Below are positions 49,678-58,682 of a stretch of 64,000 nt of DNA, in pieces. Below the pieces are notes generated by a model. The model worked only from the letters and a program-made list of their open reading frames with translations. It was not told where the DNA came from and did not search any database. The stretch's first letter is position 1. Each line of letters starts with the position of its first letter. The stretch comes from CAZMVY01 sp964617875 (GTDB taxonomy: Bacteria > Planctomycetota > Phycisphaerae > UBA1845 > PWPN01), in contig CAZUAI010000019.1 of NCBI GenBank assembly GCA_964617875.1, positions 10,402 to 74,401 of the forward strand, in the 5' to 3' direction. The translations under genes and the position numbers were made by a program.

Positions 49678-50187
49678 CTAGGCGTGACCGCCCTCCGACC
49701 CGGCCGGCGCAGCCGCAGCGCACGCCTCATCCAGCACGAGCGCCAGTTCGGCCCAGCCGTTTTCCAGAGGCACCCGCGCGGCGGTCAAGGCGCCGCCCGA
49801 CGCGCACAGATCGCCGACCTCCTCGCCCGACGTGATCTGCGGCGGATGCAGCGTGAACACGGCCTTCGGCCCGGCAAGCCTCTGGACCAGGTTGCCGCAC
49901 ATGACATTCGCCAGCTCGCCGACGGCGTCATGCTGTTGCTGCGTCGTCGGCGTCTTGCCCTCGTCGTCGCCGAGCATGTTCATGACCAGTTCGGGCACAA
50001 CGACCGTCGGCATCGTCAGGCAAACGGCCCCGCGGGCGGGCCCTTCGAACCGGACCGTGGCGCGAAGCGGAACGTCCGCCTCGGCCAACTCGTCTTCGCC
50101 GCCGGGCATGACGAAGGCGAAGGCCATCGTCTCGAGGACCTCCTTCGCCACGCGGCCGATGATTTCTTCAGAAACTTGTGCCTGCAT
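49678..50187 (-). CDS. cheX: CheX-like CheY-phosphate phosphatase
   Basis: A 169-residue CheC/CheX/FliY-family protein. The single active-site motif ExxN is Glu91-Leu-Ala-Asn94 in DAVGELANVMCGN; CheC would have two such motifs. It probably dephosphorylates the CheY encoded upstream, whose gene it overlaps by 20 bases. GGGAG stands 9 bases before the ATG. The C terminus is Ala-rich. Confidence 0.87.
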   Translation of the reverse strand: MQAQVSEEIIGRVAKEVLETMAFAFVMPGGEDELAEADVPLRATVRFEGPARGAVCLTMPTVVVPELVMNMLGDDEGKTPTTQQQHDAVGELANVMCGNLVQRLAGPKAVFTLHPPQITSGEEVGDLCASGGALTAARVPLENGWAELALVLDEACAAAAPAGSEGGHA

Positions 50188-50566
50188 CCTGTGGATCTCC
50201 CACGAGACTCTGTACGACCTCCCGGACACGTTCCGGCGTGAAGGGCTTATGGATGAACTGAACGCCCTTCTTCCGGACCTCCTCGATGCGCGTCTCGCTC
50301 GATTCCGTCGAGATCACGACGATCGGGAAGTGTGCGAACTCCGGCTTCCCGCGAAGCGTGTCGATCAGCTCGATCCCGCTCATCACGGGCATGTTGATGT
50401 CAACAAAGAGCATGTCGATCCATTCGCGCTCCATGATGGCCAGCGCCTCCTGCCCGTTCGACGCCTCGTGCAGGCGGCCGATCGGCACCCCGCTCATCTC
50501 GAGCGTCTTCGCCACCATCGAACGCATCGTTCCGCTGTCATCGGCCAGCAGTATGTTGAAGCCCAT
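50168..50566 (-). CDS. cheY: Chemotaxis response regulator CheY
   Basis: A 132-residue single receiver domain. The acidic pair is DD (9-10), the phospho-acceptor is Asp56 (FVDINMP) and Lys107 lies in IHKPFT. It is the diffusible output of CheA signalling. It starts one base after the HDOD stop and overlaps cheX at its end. The target (flagellar switch or another motor) cannot be told here. Confidence 0.93.
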   Translation of the reverse strand: MGFNILLADDSGTMRSMVAKTLEMSGVPIGRLHEASNGQEALAIMEREWIDMLFVDINMPVMSGIELIDTLRGKPEFAHFPIVVISTESSETRIEEVRKKGVQFIHKPFTPERVREVVQSLVGDPQDAGTSF

Positions 50567-50567
50567 A

Positions 50568-51410
50568 TCAGTGGACCCCCCATAACGCTTCGGTCCTGGC
50601 CAGTTCGTCCACGACCGTTGCACAGAGCGATTCCAGGCCGCCCGAGGAAAGCCCCAGCCGGGCCGCCGCCTCGGTGCTGGCCTTCATGTACATCTGTTCG
50701 CTGCCCAGCCCCACGCCGGCCAGTTTCGCCGTGGCGTTGGCGATGTGGACGGCGTCGAGAACCGGGTTCGGCTCGACATCCGGATCGTGATGCCGCTCGA
50801 TGGCGTGTACGAGAACATCGGGAAACTTCCAGTGCCGCGCGACGTGCCCGCCGACCTCGGCGTGGTCGGTGCCGAACAACTCCCGTTCGGCCTGCAGGTA
50901 CGGAATCCGACGCTCGTCCATCATCGCGTAGATCTGCCCGAGCAGGTTCCGGTTGATGTGGCGATTCAGCACGAGCTTTCCGATGTCGTGCAGCAGCGCG
51001 GCCGTAAACGCGGAGCCCGGGACGGGCTTCGACGTGAAGCGGCCCAGCCGCTCGGCGGCCAGCGCGGCGGCGACGCTGTGCCGCCACAATTCGTACTCGC
51101 CCAGTTCATACCCGTTGCAGCGCTGGCTCATGGGGCCGGCAATGTGCTGCCCTACGGCCAGCTCGAGGATCCGCGCACCGCCGAGGCGCAGAACGGCGTC
51201 ACGGACCGTGTCGATGTGCCGCTGCGCCCCGCTCCACGCGGAGTTCGCCAGCCGCAGGACGTTCGCCGTCAACGCCTGGTCGAACTCAATGACCTGCGCG
51301 ATGCCGGCGGCGTTCGATTCGGGATCGCCGACGATGCCGGCAAGCCGCGCCACGGAGGCGGGCATCGGCGCAAGGCTTTCGATTTCTGCAGTTGGAATCG
51401 TCTCAATCAT
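50568..51410 (-). CDS. HDOD domain signalling protein
   Basis: A 280-residue HDOD protein. LAPMPASVARLAGIVGDPES and ANVLRLANSAWSG are typical HDOD openings, and LLHDIGKLVLNRHI keeps an HD pair. These proteins often sit in chemotaxis or cyclic-di-GMP loci; catalytic activity is usually doubtful. The ATG at 51410 overlaps the cheD stop (ATGA). Its place between cheD and cheY suggests a role in the same signalling path, mechanism unknown. Confidence 0.9.
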   Translation of the reverse strand: MIETIPTAEIESLAPMPASVARLAGIVGDPESNAAGIAQVIEFDQALTANVLRLANSAWSGAQRHIDTVRDAVLRLGGARILELAVGQHIAGPMSQRCNGYELGEYELWRHSVAAALAAERLGRFTSKPVPGSAFTAALLHDIGKLVLNRHINRNLLGQIYAMMDERRIPYLQAERELFGTDHAEVGGHVARHWKFPDVLVHAIERHHDPDVEPNPVLDAVHIANATAKLAGVGLGSEQMYMKASTEAAARLGLSSGGLESLCATVVDELARTEALWGVH

Positions 51411-51883
51411 AGGTCCCATTCCCGGCCGTTCGATTGAAGCCACGTGCGCCCGCTGCCGATTTCCAGGTGCATCGTGCGGGAGATATTGCCCCCGACGTCC
51501 TGACCGGCGATCATGATCCCGTTCTTCCAGAACAGCTTGCGCAGGACGATGAAATTCCGCTTGCCGATGGCGAAGAAGTCCTCGCCGGTGCCGAGCGCGG
51601 CGCCGCCGGCAACCTTCACCACCAGCCGCTCCTTCACGGCGCCGGCGGCGTAGGCCTCCTTGAAGAAGATCGGCGTCCCCGTGTCCACGAACATGAAGGG
51701 GTTCTTCTCCGCCTTCTCGGGGCTGACGCTCGCGTTGGGGAGCATGACGTGGAAGATGCCGCCCACGTTCGCCACGGGGTCGTGGATGGAGATCCCCAGG
51801 CAGCTTCCCAGCGCATGGGTGACGACCACGTCGTCGGCCCCTCGTGCGATCTTGATGTCGGCAACGCCTACGACATGCCTCAC
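51407..51883 (-). CDS. cheD: Chemoreceptor glutamine deamidase CheD
   Basis: A 158-residue deamidase. The catalytic Cys28 is in LGSCLGI and the His45 in GIFHVMLPN. It converts receptor Gln to Glu and in other species is regulated by CheC-type phosphatases, which fits the cheX gene downstream. The start is GTG with GGAGG about 7 bases upstream. It lies 16 bases after cheR. Confidence 0.95.
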   Translation of the reverse strand: MRHVVGVADIKIARGADDVVVTHALGSCLGISIHDPVANVGGIFHVMLPNASVSPEKAEKNPFMFVDTGTPIFFKEAYAAGAVKERLVVKVAGGAALGTGEDFFAIGKRNFIVLRKLFWKNGIMIAGQDVGGNISRTMHLEIGSGRTWLQSNGREWDL

Positions 51884-51899
51884 GGAGGCTCCTCCGGGC

Positions 51900-52739
51900 T
51901 CAGCCCTTCCGATACACGGTCGGCTGCACGTAGTCGAAACGGTGCTTCACGCCCGCCAGGCTTTCCGAGTGCCCCACGAACAGAATCCCGCCGGGCCCCA
52001 GCATCTCCCAGTAACGGTCGATGAGCCGCGCCTGGGTCGGCTTGTCAAAGTAAATCATCACGTTCCGGCAGAAGATGACGTCGAACGGCCCTCGCATCGG
52101 CCAGTTCTCCATCAGGTTCAGCCGGGCAAAACTGACCAGACGCCGCACCTCGTCGTTGACGCGGTAACGCCGCTCGGGCTTCGTCTGGACGCACGTGAAA
52201 TACCGCGAGAGCCACAGCCCGGGCACGTCGGCGAGCCGGTCGGCGGGGTACGTCCCCTCGCGTGCCCTCCCGAGCACGCGGGTCGAGAGGTCGGTCGCGA
52301 GGATGCGGGCGTCCCACGTCGCCAGGCACGGCAGGTGCTCGTGCAGCAGGATGGCGATCGTGTACGGCTCCTCCCCCGACGAGCATCCCGCGCTCCAGAT
52401 CCGCACCTTCCGGCCGTGCTTCTCGGGCGCCGCCCCGAAGGGCGACAGCACGTGCTCCACCAGGTAATCGAAGTGCTGCGGCTCACGGAGGAATCTCGTG
52501 AGGTTCGTCGAGATGCAGTCGAGCATCGTGACGATTTCGTCGCGCGTCGTGTCCTGGCGAAGGTGCTCGATGTACTCGTCGAAGTCGGACAGCCCCAGCG
52601 CACGCAGCCGCTTGCCGAGCCGGGCCTTCACGAGTTCCTTCTTCCCCTGGTGCAGGTTGATCCCGCTCAGCTTCTTGACCAGATCGCTGATGGTCTCGAA
52701 CTGCGTGTCCGTGAGTTCTGCAAGTACCAGCGTCGCCAA
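51900..52739 (-). CDS. cheR: Chemotaxis protein methyltransferase CheR
   Basis: A 279-residue methyltransferase. The N-terminal helical domain is about 1-75. The SAM-binding domain has RIWSAGCSSGEEPYTIA and the conserved FDVIFCRNVMIYF block. It methylates receptor glutamates using S-adenosylmethionine. The start is TTG with GAGGATCGG upstream; no nearer start fits. The gap to cheW is 81 bases. Confidence 0.96.
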   Translation of the reverse strand: MATLVLAELTDTQFETISDLVKKLSGINLHQGKKELVKARLGKRLRALGLSDFDEYIEHLRQDTTRDEIVTMLDCISTNLTRFLREPQHFDYLVEHVLSPFGAAPEKHGRKVRIWSAGCSSGEEPYTIAILLHEHLPCLATWDARILATDLSTRVLGRAREGTYPADRLADVPGLWLSRYFTCVQTKPERRYRVNDEVRRLVSFARLNLMENWPMRGPFDVIFCRNVMIYFDKPTQARLIDRYWEMLGPGGILFVGHSESLAGVKHRFDYVQPTVYRKG

Positions 52740-52820
52740 GGGTTCCGATCCTCGTCCGCGATCCGTTGCTCACCGGCCGTGCGCGCGCACCTGCCGCACC
52801 CGCTTCACGCCGCCTCCCGT

Positions 52821-53354
52821 TCAGTCCGCGCGCGTCGCGCCGCCGGCCTGCATCGCCGCGGCCCCGGCCAGCGAAGCCACCTCGTCGCCCGTCAGCACGC
52901 GGCTGATGTCCAGCAGGATCGTGACCTTGTTCCCGGCCTTGCCCATGCCGAGGATAAAGTCGGTATCCACGGACACGCCGAACGATGGCGGCGGCTCGAT
53001 GTCTTCCGAGGCAATGTCCAGAACCTCGGAAACCTTGTCCACGACGATTCCCATCTCGACCTGGCCGACGTGCACGACGATGATGCACGTCTGCTCCGTC
53101 GCCTCGACGGACGGCAGGCCGAACTTCCGGCGCAGGTCCACGACCGGAATCACCTTGCCCCGGAGGTTGATCACGCCTTTGACGAACTCGGGCGTGCGGG
53201 GCACGGCGGTGATGTCCATCATGCCGATGATCTCGCGGACCTTGAGAATCTCAAGCCCGTACTCCTCCTCCGCCAGGACGAAGGTCAGATACTTCCCGCC
53301 GAGCTGGCGCGTCTGCGCCCGCTGGGCCGTCGCTGCGTCAGTTCCGGTGTTCAT
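52821..53354 (-). CDS. cheW: Chemotaxis coupling protein CheW
   Basis: A 177-residue SH3-like coupling protein with the family blocks YGLEILKVREIIG, VPRTPEFVKGVINLRGKVIPVVDL and GIVVDKVSEVL. It links receptors to CheA. A short extra C-terminal Ala/Gly tail follows the fold. It starts 26 bases after cheA ends. Confidence 0.95.
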   Translation of the reverse strand: MNTGTDAATAQRAQTRQLGGKYLTFVLAEEEYGLEILKVREIIGMMDITAVPRTPEFVKGVINLRGKVIPVVDLRRKFGLPSVEATEQTCIIVVHVGQVEMGIVVDKVSEVLDIASEDIEPPPSFGVSVDTDFILGMGKAGNKVTILLDISRVLTGDEVASLAGAAAMQAGGATRAD

Positions 53355-53380
53355 GATCTGGCTCCATGCGTTCGTGTCGT

Positions 53381-55564
53381 CTATGCGGCGTCCTTCGCGC
53401 CGGTCCCGAGAGCGGCGCGGAGAATGCCTCCGGCGTCGAGGATCAGTCCGACTCGCCCGTCGCCGAGAATGGCCGCGCCGGACACACCTTCAATCTCCCC
53501 TACCGACGTCCCGAGAGACTTGATCACCACCTGCTGCTGACCGAGCAGCGCGTCCGCCAGGAGCGCCACCCGCTCCCCATCCTGCTCGATGACCACGAGG
53601 AGGGCCCGCGTCGCGTCCTCCTGGGCACCCGCGACGCCGAACAGCCGGTGGAGCCGGCAGATCGGAATCAGCTGGCCCCGCAGCAACACCATCTCGCCGC
53701 GTCCCGTCACGGTGGAGATGGACTCCCGCGCCGGCTGGAATGCCTGTTCGATCGCCAACGTCGGCAGCACGTACGTCTCGCCCCCGACCTTCAGCAACAT
53801 GCCGTCGATGATCGCAAGCGTCAGCGGCAGCCGGATCGTGAACGTCGATCCCTTTCCCTTCGCCGAACTCACTTCCACACGGCCGCGGAGCGACTCGATG
53901 TTCTTCTTCACGACGTCCATGCCCACGCCCCGGCCGGAGACGTCCGTCACCTTCTCCGCCGTCGACAGTCCCGGCAGGAACAGCAGATCGTAAATCTCGC
54001 TCTGCGAAAGCTCCTTGCCCGGTTCGACGAGCCCCCGCTCGACCGCCTTCGCGAGAATCCGGTCGGTGTCGATGCCCCGCCCGTCGTCCTGCACCTCGAT
54101 CACCACTTTGCCCGCCGCGTGGTAGGCCCGCAGGGTCACCGTCCCCTGCGCCGGTTTGCCCGCGGCCGCCCGCTGATCCGGCGGCTCGATGCCGTGATCG
54201 ACCGAGTTCCGCATCATGTGCACGAGCGGGTCGTTGATCGCATCGACCATGCTCCGGTCGATCTCCGTGTCCTCGCCCTCCGTCACCAGCCGCACTTCCT
54301 TGCCCGACTTTTTCGCGACGTCGCGAACGAGCCGCGCCATCTTCTGAAACGTGCCCTTGAGCGGAACCATACGCATCGACAGCGTCAGGTCCTGCAGCTC
54401 GCGCGTGATCTTGTCCGACTGCGCCACCTTGCGTTCGAGCGCCTGGCTGTTCGATTGCCGGATCACCGGGTCCTGGCTGATCATCGCCTGCGAGATCACC
54501 AGTTCGCCGACCATGTCGATGAGCTTGTCGAGCCGGACCATGCTGACGCGCAGCGTGGCGTCGGCCGCCGCGGCGGCAGGAGCACCGGGCGCCGCGATCT
54601 GCTGCTGTATCCGCAAGGCGACCGCGACATCCCTGGCTCCCACCACGCCCGCGTGAATCAGCTTCTCGCCGAGTTTCTCCGGCGGACCGGGTTGCGTGAT
54701 GACCCGCTCGACTTCCTCGCGTTTCGCAGCGCCGCTGGCCACCAGCAGGTCGCCCAGCCGCACGGACGGCGGCGCCGTCTCGGGCGCGGAATCGGGCGAG
54801 TCAAGCCGCATCAGCAGTCCCTGAAGGCGCTCGGCGTCTTCGGCCGCCGGCTCGAACGAGCCGGCACGCACCTGTTCGATCAGCCGCTTCAGCACGTCCG
54901 TGGACTCGAGCGCGATGTCGGCGTAGTGACCCGCGAGCCGGATCTCGTTCTTGCGGGCGCGGTCCAGTAGCGTCTCCGCCTTGTGCGCAACGGTGTTGAT
55001 GTGCGTCAGACCCAGGAACCCGCTCGTGCCCTTGATCGTGTGGAACGCCCGGAAGATTCCGTTGATGCCCTCCGGGTTGTCGGGGTTCGTTTCGAGGTCG
55101 AGCAGAGCAGCCTCCGCCCGCTCCAGGTGCTCATGAGATTCCGTGACGAACTCCGCCAGAAGGGCCGGGTCCCCCGCGAGCGATTCAGCGGCCGGCAACG
55201 CTCCATCGTTGTGGCGAGCCGCCTCGGGCGCGGGTGCCTCGGCTTCCGCGACCTCCCTCCCGGCGGCGACGGCGGGCCACGGCGGCGGACCGGCGATGTC
55301 CCGGCCGGGCTCGCCGTAGTCGCAGAGCTTCTGCAGCGAGGTCACAATCTCCGCCAGCTCGCCGATCGACTTGGATGCGTCGTCGCATTCACCCAGGATG
55401 AGTCGCTCCGCACACCGGACCCCTGCCGCGACGAACTGCTCCGCATCGGGCGGAAGGTCCATCGACTGGCAGGCACGCTCCAGCATCTCGTGGATACGGG
55501 CGAGTTCCTGCAGGTCGTCGGCCTCAACGCCGACAACCGCGGCGGCCAGATCGTCCAAGGTCAT
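53381..55564 (-). CDS. cheA: Chemotaxis histidine kinase CheA
   Basis: A 727-residue CheA. An unusual N-terminal helical region (about 1-85) comes first. Then come the P1 Hpt domain with phospho-His175 (FRAFHTIKGTSGFLG), a linker with two LGDLLVASG/LGEKLIHAG units (about 265-325) in place of a CheY-binding P2, the P3 dimerisation helices (VRLDKLIDMVGELVISQ), and the P4 kinase with NPLVHMMRNSVDHGIE, DDGRGID and GRGVGMDVV. A C-terminal CheW-like P5 domain ends the protein. The ATG at 55564 has only a weak ribosome site. It is the first gene of the operon, with a sigma-28-like site about 200 bases upstream. Confidence 0.94.
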   Translation of the reverse strand: MTLDDLAAAVVGVEADDLQELARIHEMLERACQSMDLPPDAEQFVAAGVRCAERLILGECDDASKSIGELAEIVTSLQKLCDYGEPGRDIAGPPPWPAVAAGREVAEAEAPAPEAARHNDGALPAAESLAGDPALLAEFVTESHEHLERAEAALLDLETNPDNPEGINGIFRAFHTIKGTSGFLGLTHINTVAHKAETLLDRARKNEIRLAGHYADIALESTDVLKRLIEQVRAGSFEPAAEDAERLQGLLMRLDSPDSAPETAPPSVRLGDLLVASGAAKREEVERVITQPGPPEKLGEKLIHAGVVGARDVAVALRIQQQIAAPGAPAAAAADATLRVSMVRLDKLIDMVGELVISQAMISQDPVIRQSNSQALERKVAQSDKITRELQDLTLSMRMVPLKGTFQKMARLVRDVAKKSGKEVRLVTEGEDTEIDRSMVDAINDPLVHMMRNSVDHGIEPPDQRAAAGKPAQGTVTLRAYHAAGKVVIEVQDDGRGIDTDRILAKAVERGLVEPGKELSQSEIYDLLFLPGLSTAEKVTDVSGRGVGMDVVKKNIESLRGRVEVSSAKGKGSTFTIRLPLTLAIIDGMLLKVGGETYVLPTLAIEQAFQPARESISTVTGRGEMVLLRGQLIPICRLHRLFGVAGAQEDATRALLVVIEQDGERVALLADALLGQQQVVIKSLGTSVGEIEGVSGAAILGDGRVGLILDAGGILRAALGTGAKDAA

Positions 55565-56140
55565 GCTCGTATACGCCCCATGCTGTTCTTCCCACGGCGA
55601 GCCGAACCGTGTTGCCCGCCGATGCCGGCGATCATGCCCGTTGCTCAGCTCCGACCCCGCCCGGGACGCAACCATGCTCGCAAGCCGCGCCAGAGCGAAC
55701 CTTGAAGCGATGCGCGGCTCTCCCCGTACTGCCAATGCAGGCCAACAGTCCAGCGTTCTTTGTATCGGTTCGCGGCGAGGGGCCTTTGCGTTGCGGGGGG
55801 TTATTTTGCCCGCCGTGGGCGGAATGGCCCACACGGGCCAGGAAAAGACTGTACGCGGCGTGGACCGGCCGGCCAACGACGTGCCGCAACGGCATTTCTC
55901 AGACCGGCCGCAGCGGCTTTTATCGGCCCGATTCTCAACCCAGCACGGGGCGACCCCGGACGGGCAGCCGGTTATCGGCACGCCGCCGCGGAAATGTGAA
56001 GGACGTGGGCTTTCGCTCGCCGCTGGCCAGCGGAGCCCCAATGGGCGCTCGCCCTGAAGCACTCGCCTCCCACGGCCGCCCTGTACCCGCAGACCAAGAC
56101 CCGCTACCCTATTCCCCACGGCCTGATACGGAGGATCCCT
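55565..56140. other. Divergent intergenic region between cheA and the sulfur-transfer fusion gene
   Basis: This 576-base region contains the sigma-28-like site at 55762-55788 and the GGAGG ribosome site of the downstream plus-strand gene near 56130. No convincing gene or RNA was found. The short frames in it lack homology and change with strand. Confidence 0.6.
55762..55788 (-). promoter_or_regulatory. Candidate sigma-28 (FliA-type) promoter of the chemotaxis operon
   Basis: On the minus strand: CAAAGGCC, an 11-base spacer, then ACCGATAC. The FliA consensus is TAAAGTTT-N11-GCCGATAA, so the core CCGATA and the spacing match exactly and the -35 matches AAAG. Transcription would start near 55755, about 190 bases before cheA. 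Placement upstream of a che operon is what makes it credible. Confidence 0.4.
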
Positions 56141-58645
56141 ATGGCGGCAATAAAGCTGGTGATCGTCGGTGGCGTCGCGGGCGGGGCTACGGCTGCAGCA
56201 CGGGCCCGACGCTTGAGCGAGGAAGCGGAGATCGTCCTCCTCGAGCGCGGACCCCACGTGTCGTTTGCAAACTGCGGCCTGCCGTATCACATCGGCGGAG
56301 AGATCACCGACCGCGACGCCCTCCTCGTGCAGACGCCCGATCGCCTCAAGGAACGAAGCAATCTCGACGTCCGCATCCGGACCGAGGTTCTCGCCATCGA
56401 CCGCACACGAAAGGAGGTCCGCGTACGCGACCTCGCCGACGGCCGTGAATACGCCGAGCGATACGACAAGCTCATCCTCTCTCCCGGCGCGGCGCCGCTC
56501 CGTCCGCCGCTGCCCGGCATCGATCATCCGCGCATCTTCACCCTGCGAACCATCCCCGACATGGACCGGATCAAAGCCACGGTCGATGCCGGCACCAAAA
56601 CCGCCATCGTCATCGGGGGCGGCTACATCGGCCTCGAAATGGCCGAAAACCTGCACCGTCGTGGCGTGGCCGTTTCGGTCGTCGAAAAACTCGACCAGGT
56701 GATGCCGCCGCTCGACCGCGAGATGGCCGCCGCCGTGCACCAGGTCCTCGCGGCCAACGGCGTCCAGCTGTTCCTGGGGGCAGCCGTCCAATCCTTCGCC
56801 GATGACGCTGGCCGCGTCCGCGTGAAACTCGACGACGGCACAACGTTAACGGCGGATCTCGTCGTCCTCTCCGTCGGCGTACGACCCGAGTCCAGCCTTG
56901 CCCGCGACGCCGGCCTCGATGTTGCCCCCAACGGCGGCATTGTTGTCAACGACCGGATGCAGACGTCCGACCCGGACATTTACGCCGTCGGAGACGCGGT
57001 GCTGGTCAAAGACTTTGTCATCGGCAACGACACGCTCCTGCCACTGGCCGGCCCGGCAAACCGCCAGGGCCGCATTGCCGCCGATAACATTTTTGGCCGC
57101 CCTGGCACCTACCGCGGCTCCCAGGGCACGGCGATCCTCCGCGTCTTCGACCTGACCGTCGGCATGACTGGCGCAAGCGAAAAGGCCCTCCGCCGCGCGG
57201 GCATTGCTCATGAGAAGGTCTATATTCACGCTCCGGACCACGCCAGCTACTTCCCCGGCGCCGCGCCGTTGTCGATCAAGCTGCTCTTCGCCCCGAACGA
57301 CGGCCGCGTGCTCGGCGCTCAGATCACGGGCACCCGCGGTGTGGACAAGCGGACCGACGTCATTGCCGCCGCCATCCAGGCCCGCATGACCGTCTACGAC
57401 CTCGAGCAGTTGGAACTCGCCTACGCACCTCCGTACGGCTCCGCCAGGGATCCGGTCAACGTCGCCGGCTTCGTCGCCGCCAACGTCCTCCGCGGCGACG
57501 TGGATATCGTCCATGCCGACGCCCTGGAGGGCCGCTTCCTCCTCGACGTTCGTGAGCCCTCGGAACACCGCGCGGGCGCGATCCCGGGCTCGACCCTCCT
57601 TCCGCTTGGCCAGTTACGCGGACGGCATCACGAGTTGCCCAAGGACCAGCCGATCGTTGCGTACTGCCAGGTGGGCCTCCGCGGCTATCTGGCCTCCCGG
57701 ATCCTCAAGCAACTCGGTTACGACGTCCGCAACCTCTCCGGCGGCTACCGCACGTGGTCCGCCTTCCACCCGCCGAGCCCCGGCGCCGTTCCTACGCTTC
57801 AGGCAACCGCGCCCACGAACGACCAGGGGGAAACCAGACCAAACCCTACGTGCGGTGACCGGGCCATGGCGACGGCCCCGGTCACCGGAATGTCGAATGC
57901 CGGCAGCCCCTTCACCGTGGACCAGACCCTCGACGTCCGCGGCAAGCAGTGCCCCGGACCGATCGTGGCCGTGGGCCAGGCGCTCGACGCCATGCCCGAG
58001 GGACAGGTCCTCCGCGTGCTGGCGAGCGATTGCGGCTTCGCCGCGGACATGCCCGCGTGGTGCCGGGCGGCCGGGCACGAGTTGCTCCACGTCGGCCCGG
58101 TCGACGGCAGCTACGTCGCAACGATCCGCAAACACGGCCGTCCGCCCGCATCGCCCGGCGCGTCGGTGCCCGCCGCCACCGACAAGACGATCATCGTCTT
58201 CTCGAACGACCTGGACCGGGCGCTCGCCGCCTTCGTCATCGCGAACGGCGCGGCCTCGATGGGCCGCAAGGTCACGCTCTTCTTCACCTTCTGGGGCCTC
58301 AACATCCTCCGCCGGCCCGACCCGCCGCCCGTGAAGAAGGGCCTCCTCGACCGCATGTTCGGCTGGATGATGCCGCGCGGCCCCGCCCGGCTGACGCTCT
58401 CGAAAATGCACATGGCCGGCATGGGCACCGCCATGATGAAGCATGTGATGCGGGCCAAGAACGTCGATTCACTCGAAACCCTCATCGCTCAGGCGATGCG
58501 AAGCGGCGTCCGCCTCGTCGCCTGCTCCATGTCGATGGACGTCATGGGCATTCGCCGGGAAGAACTCATCGACGGCGTGGAAATCGGCGGCGTAGCCATG
58601 TACCTCGGCGCCGCCGACGCCGCGAACGTCAATCTGTTCATCTGA
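56141..58645 (+). CDS. CoA-disulfide reductase-rhodanese-TusA-DsrE four-module sulfur-transfer protein
   Basis: An 834-residue fusion. Residues 1-445 are an FAD-dependent CoA-disulfide/persulfide reductase with IVGGVAGGATAAARARR, the redox Cys45 (SFANCGLPYH) and VIGGGYIGLEMAENL for NAD(P)H. Residues ~460-550 are a rhodanese domain with Cys509 (VAYCQVG). Residues ~590-665 are TusA-like with Cys604 (GKQCPGP). Residues ~680-834 are DsrE/DsrE2-like with Cys795 (VACSMSMDV). All four cysteines of a persulfide relay are kept. It probably reduces CoA or protein persulfides and hands on sulfane sulfur in the cytoplasm. GGAGG about 7 bases before the ATG fixes the start. It stands alone, divergent from cheA. 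Confidence 0.9.
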   Translation: MAAIKLVIVGGVAGGATAAARARRLSEEAEIVLLERGPHVSFANCGLPYHIGGEITDRDALLVQTPDRLKERSNLDVRIRTEVLAIDRTRKEVRVRDLADGREYAERYDKLILSPGAAPLRPPLPGIDHPRIFTLRTIPDMDRIKATVDAGTKTAIVIGGGYIGLEMAENLHRRGVAVSVVEKLDQVMPPLDREMAAAVHQVLAANGVQLFLGAAVQSFADDAGRVRVKLDDGTTLTADLVVLSVGVRPESSLARDAGLDVAPNGGIVVNDRMQTSDPDIYAVGDAVLVKDFVIGNDTLLPLAGPANRQGRIAADNIFGRPGTYRGSQGTAILRVFDLTVGMTGASEKALRRAGIAHEKVYIHAPDHASYFPGAAPLSIKLLFAPNDGRVLGAQITGTRGVDKRTDVIAAAIQARMTVYDLEQLELAYAPPYGSARDPVNVAGFVAANVLRGDVDIVHADALEGRFLLDVREPSEHRAGAIPGSTLLPLGQLRGRHHELPKDQPIVAYCQVGLRGYLASRILKQLGYDVRNLSGGYRTWSAFHPPSPGAVPTLQATAPTNDQGETRPNPTCGDRAMATAPVTGMSNAGSPFTVDQTLDVRGKQCPGPIVAVGQALDAMPEGQVLRVLASDCGFAADMPAWCRAAGHELLHVGPVDGSYVATIRKHGRPPASPGASVPAATDKTIIVFSNDLDRALAAFVIANGAASMGRKVTLFFTFWGLNILRRPDPPPVKKGLLDRMFGWMMPRGPARLTLSKMHMAGMGTAMMKHVMRAKNVDSLETLIAQAMRSGVRLVACSMSMDVMGIRREELIDGVEIGGVAMYLGAADAANVNLFI

Positions 58646-58682
58646 CGGCCGCGCCTCCTCAGTCGTCCGTGGTCGGCACGTT

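Noticed and set aside
55700..55760. A TTGGC...TTGGC-like sigma-54 site upstream of cheA (minus strand)
   Set aside because: The -12 element lacks the required GC and the spacing is off; the nearby sigma-28-like site is a better match.
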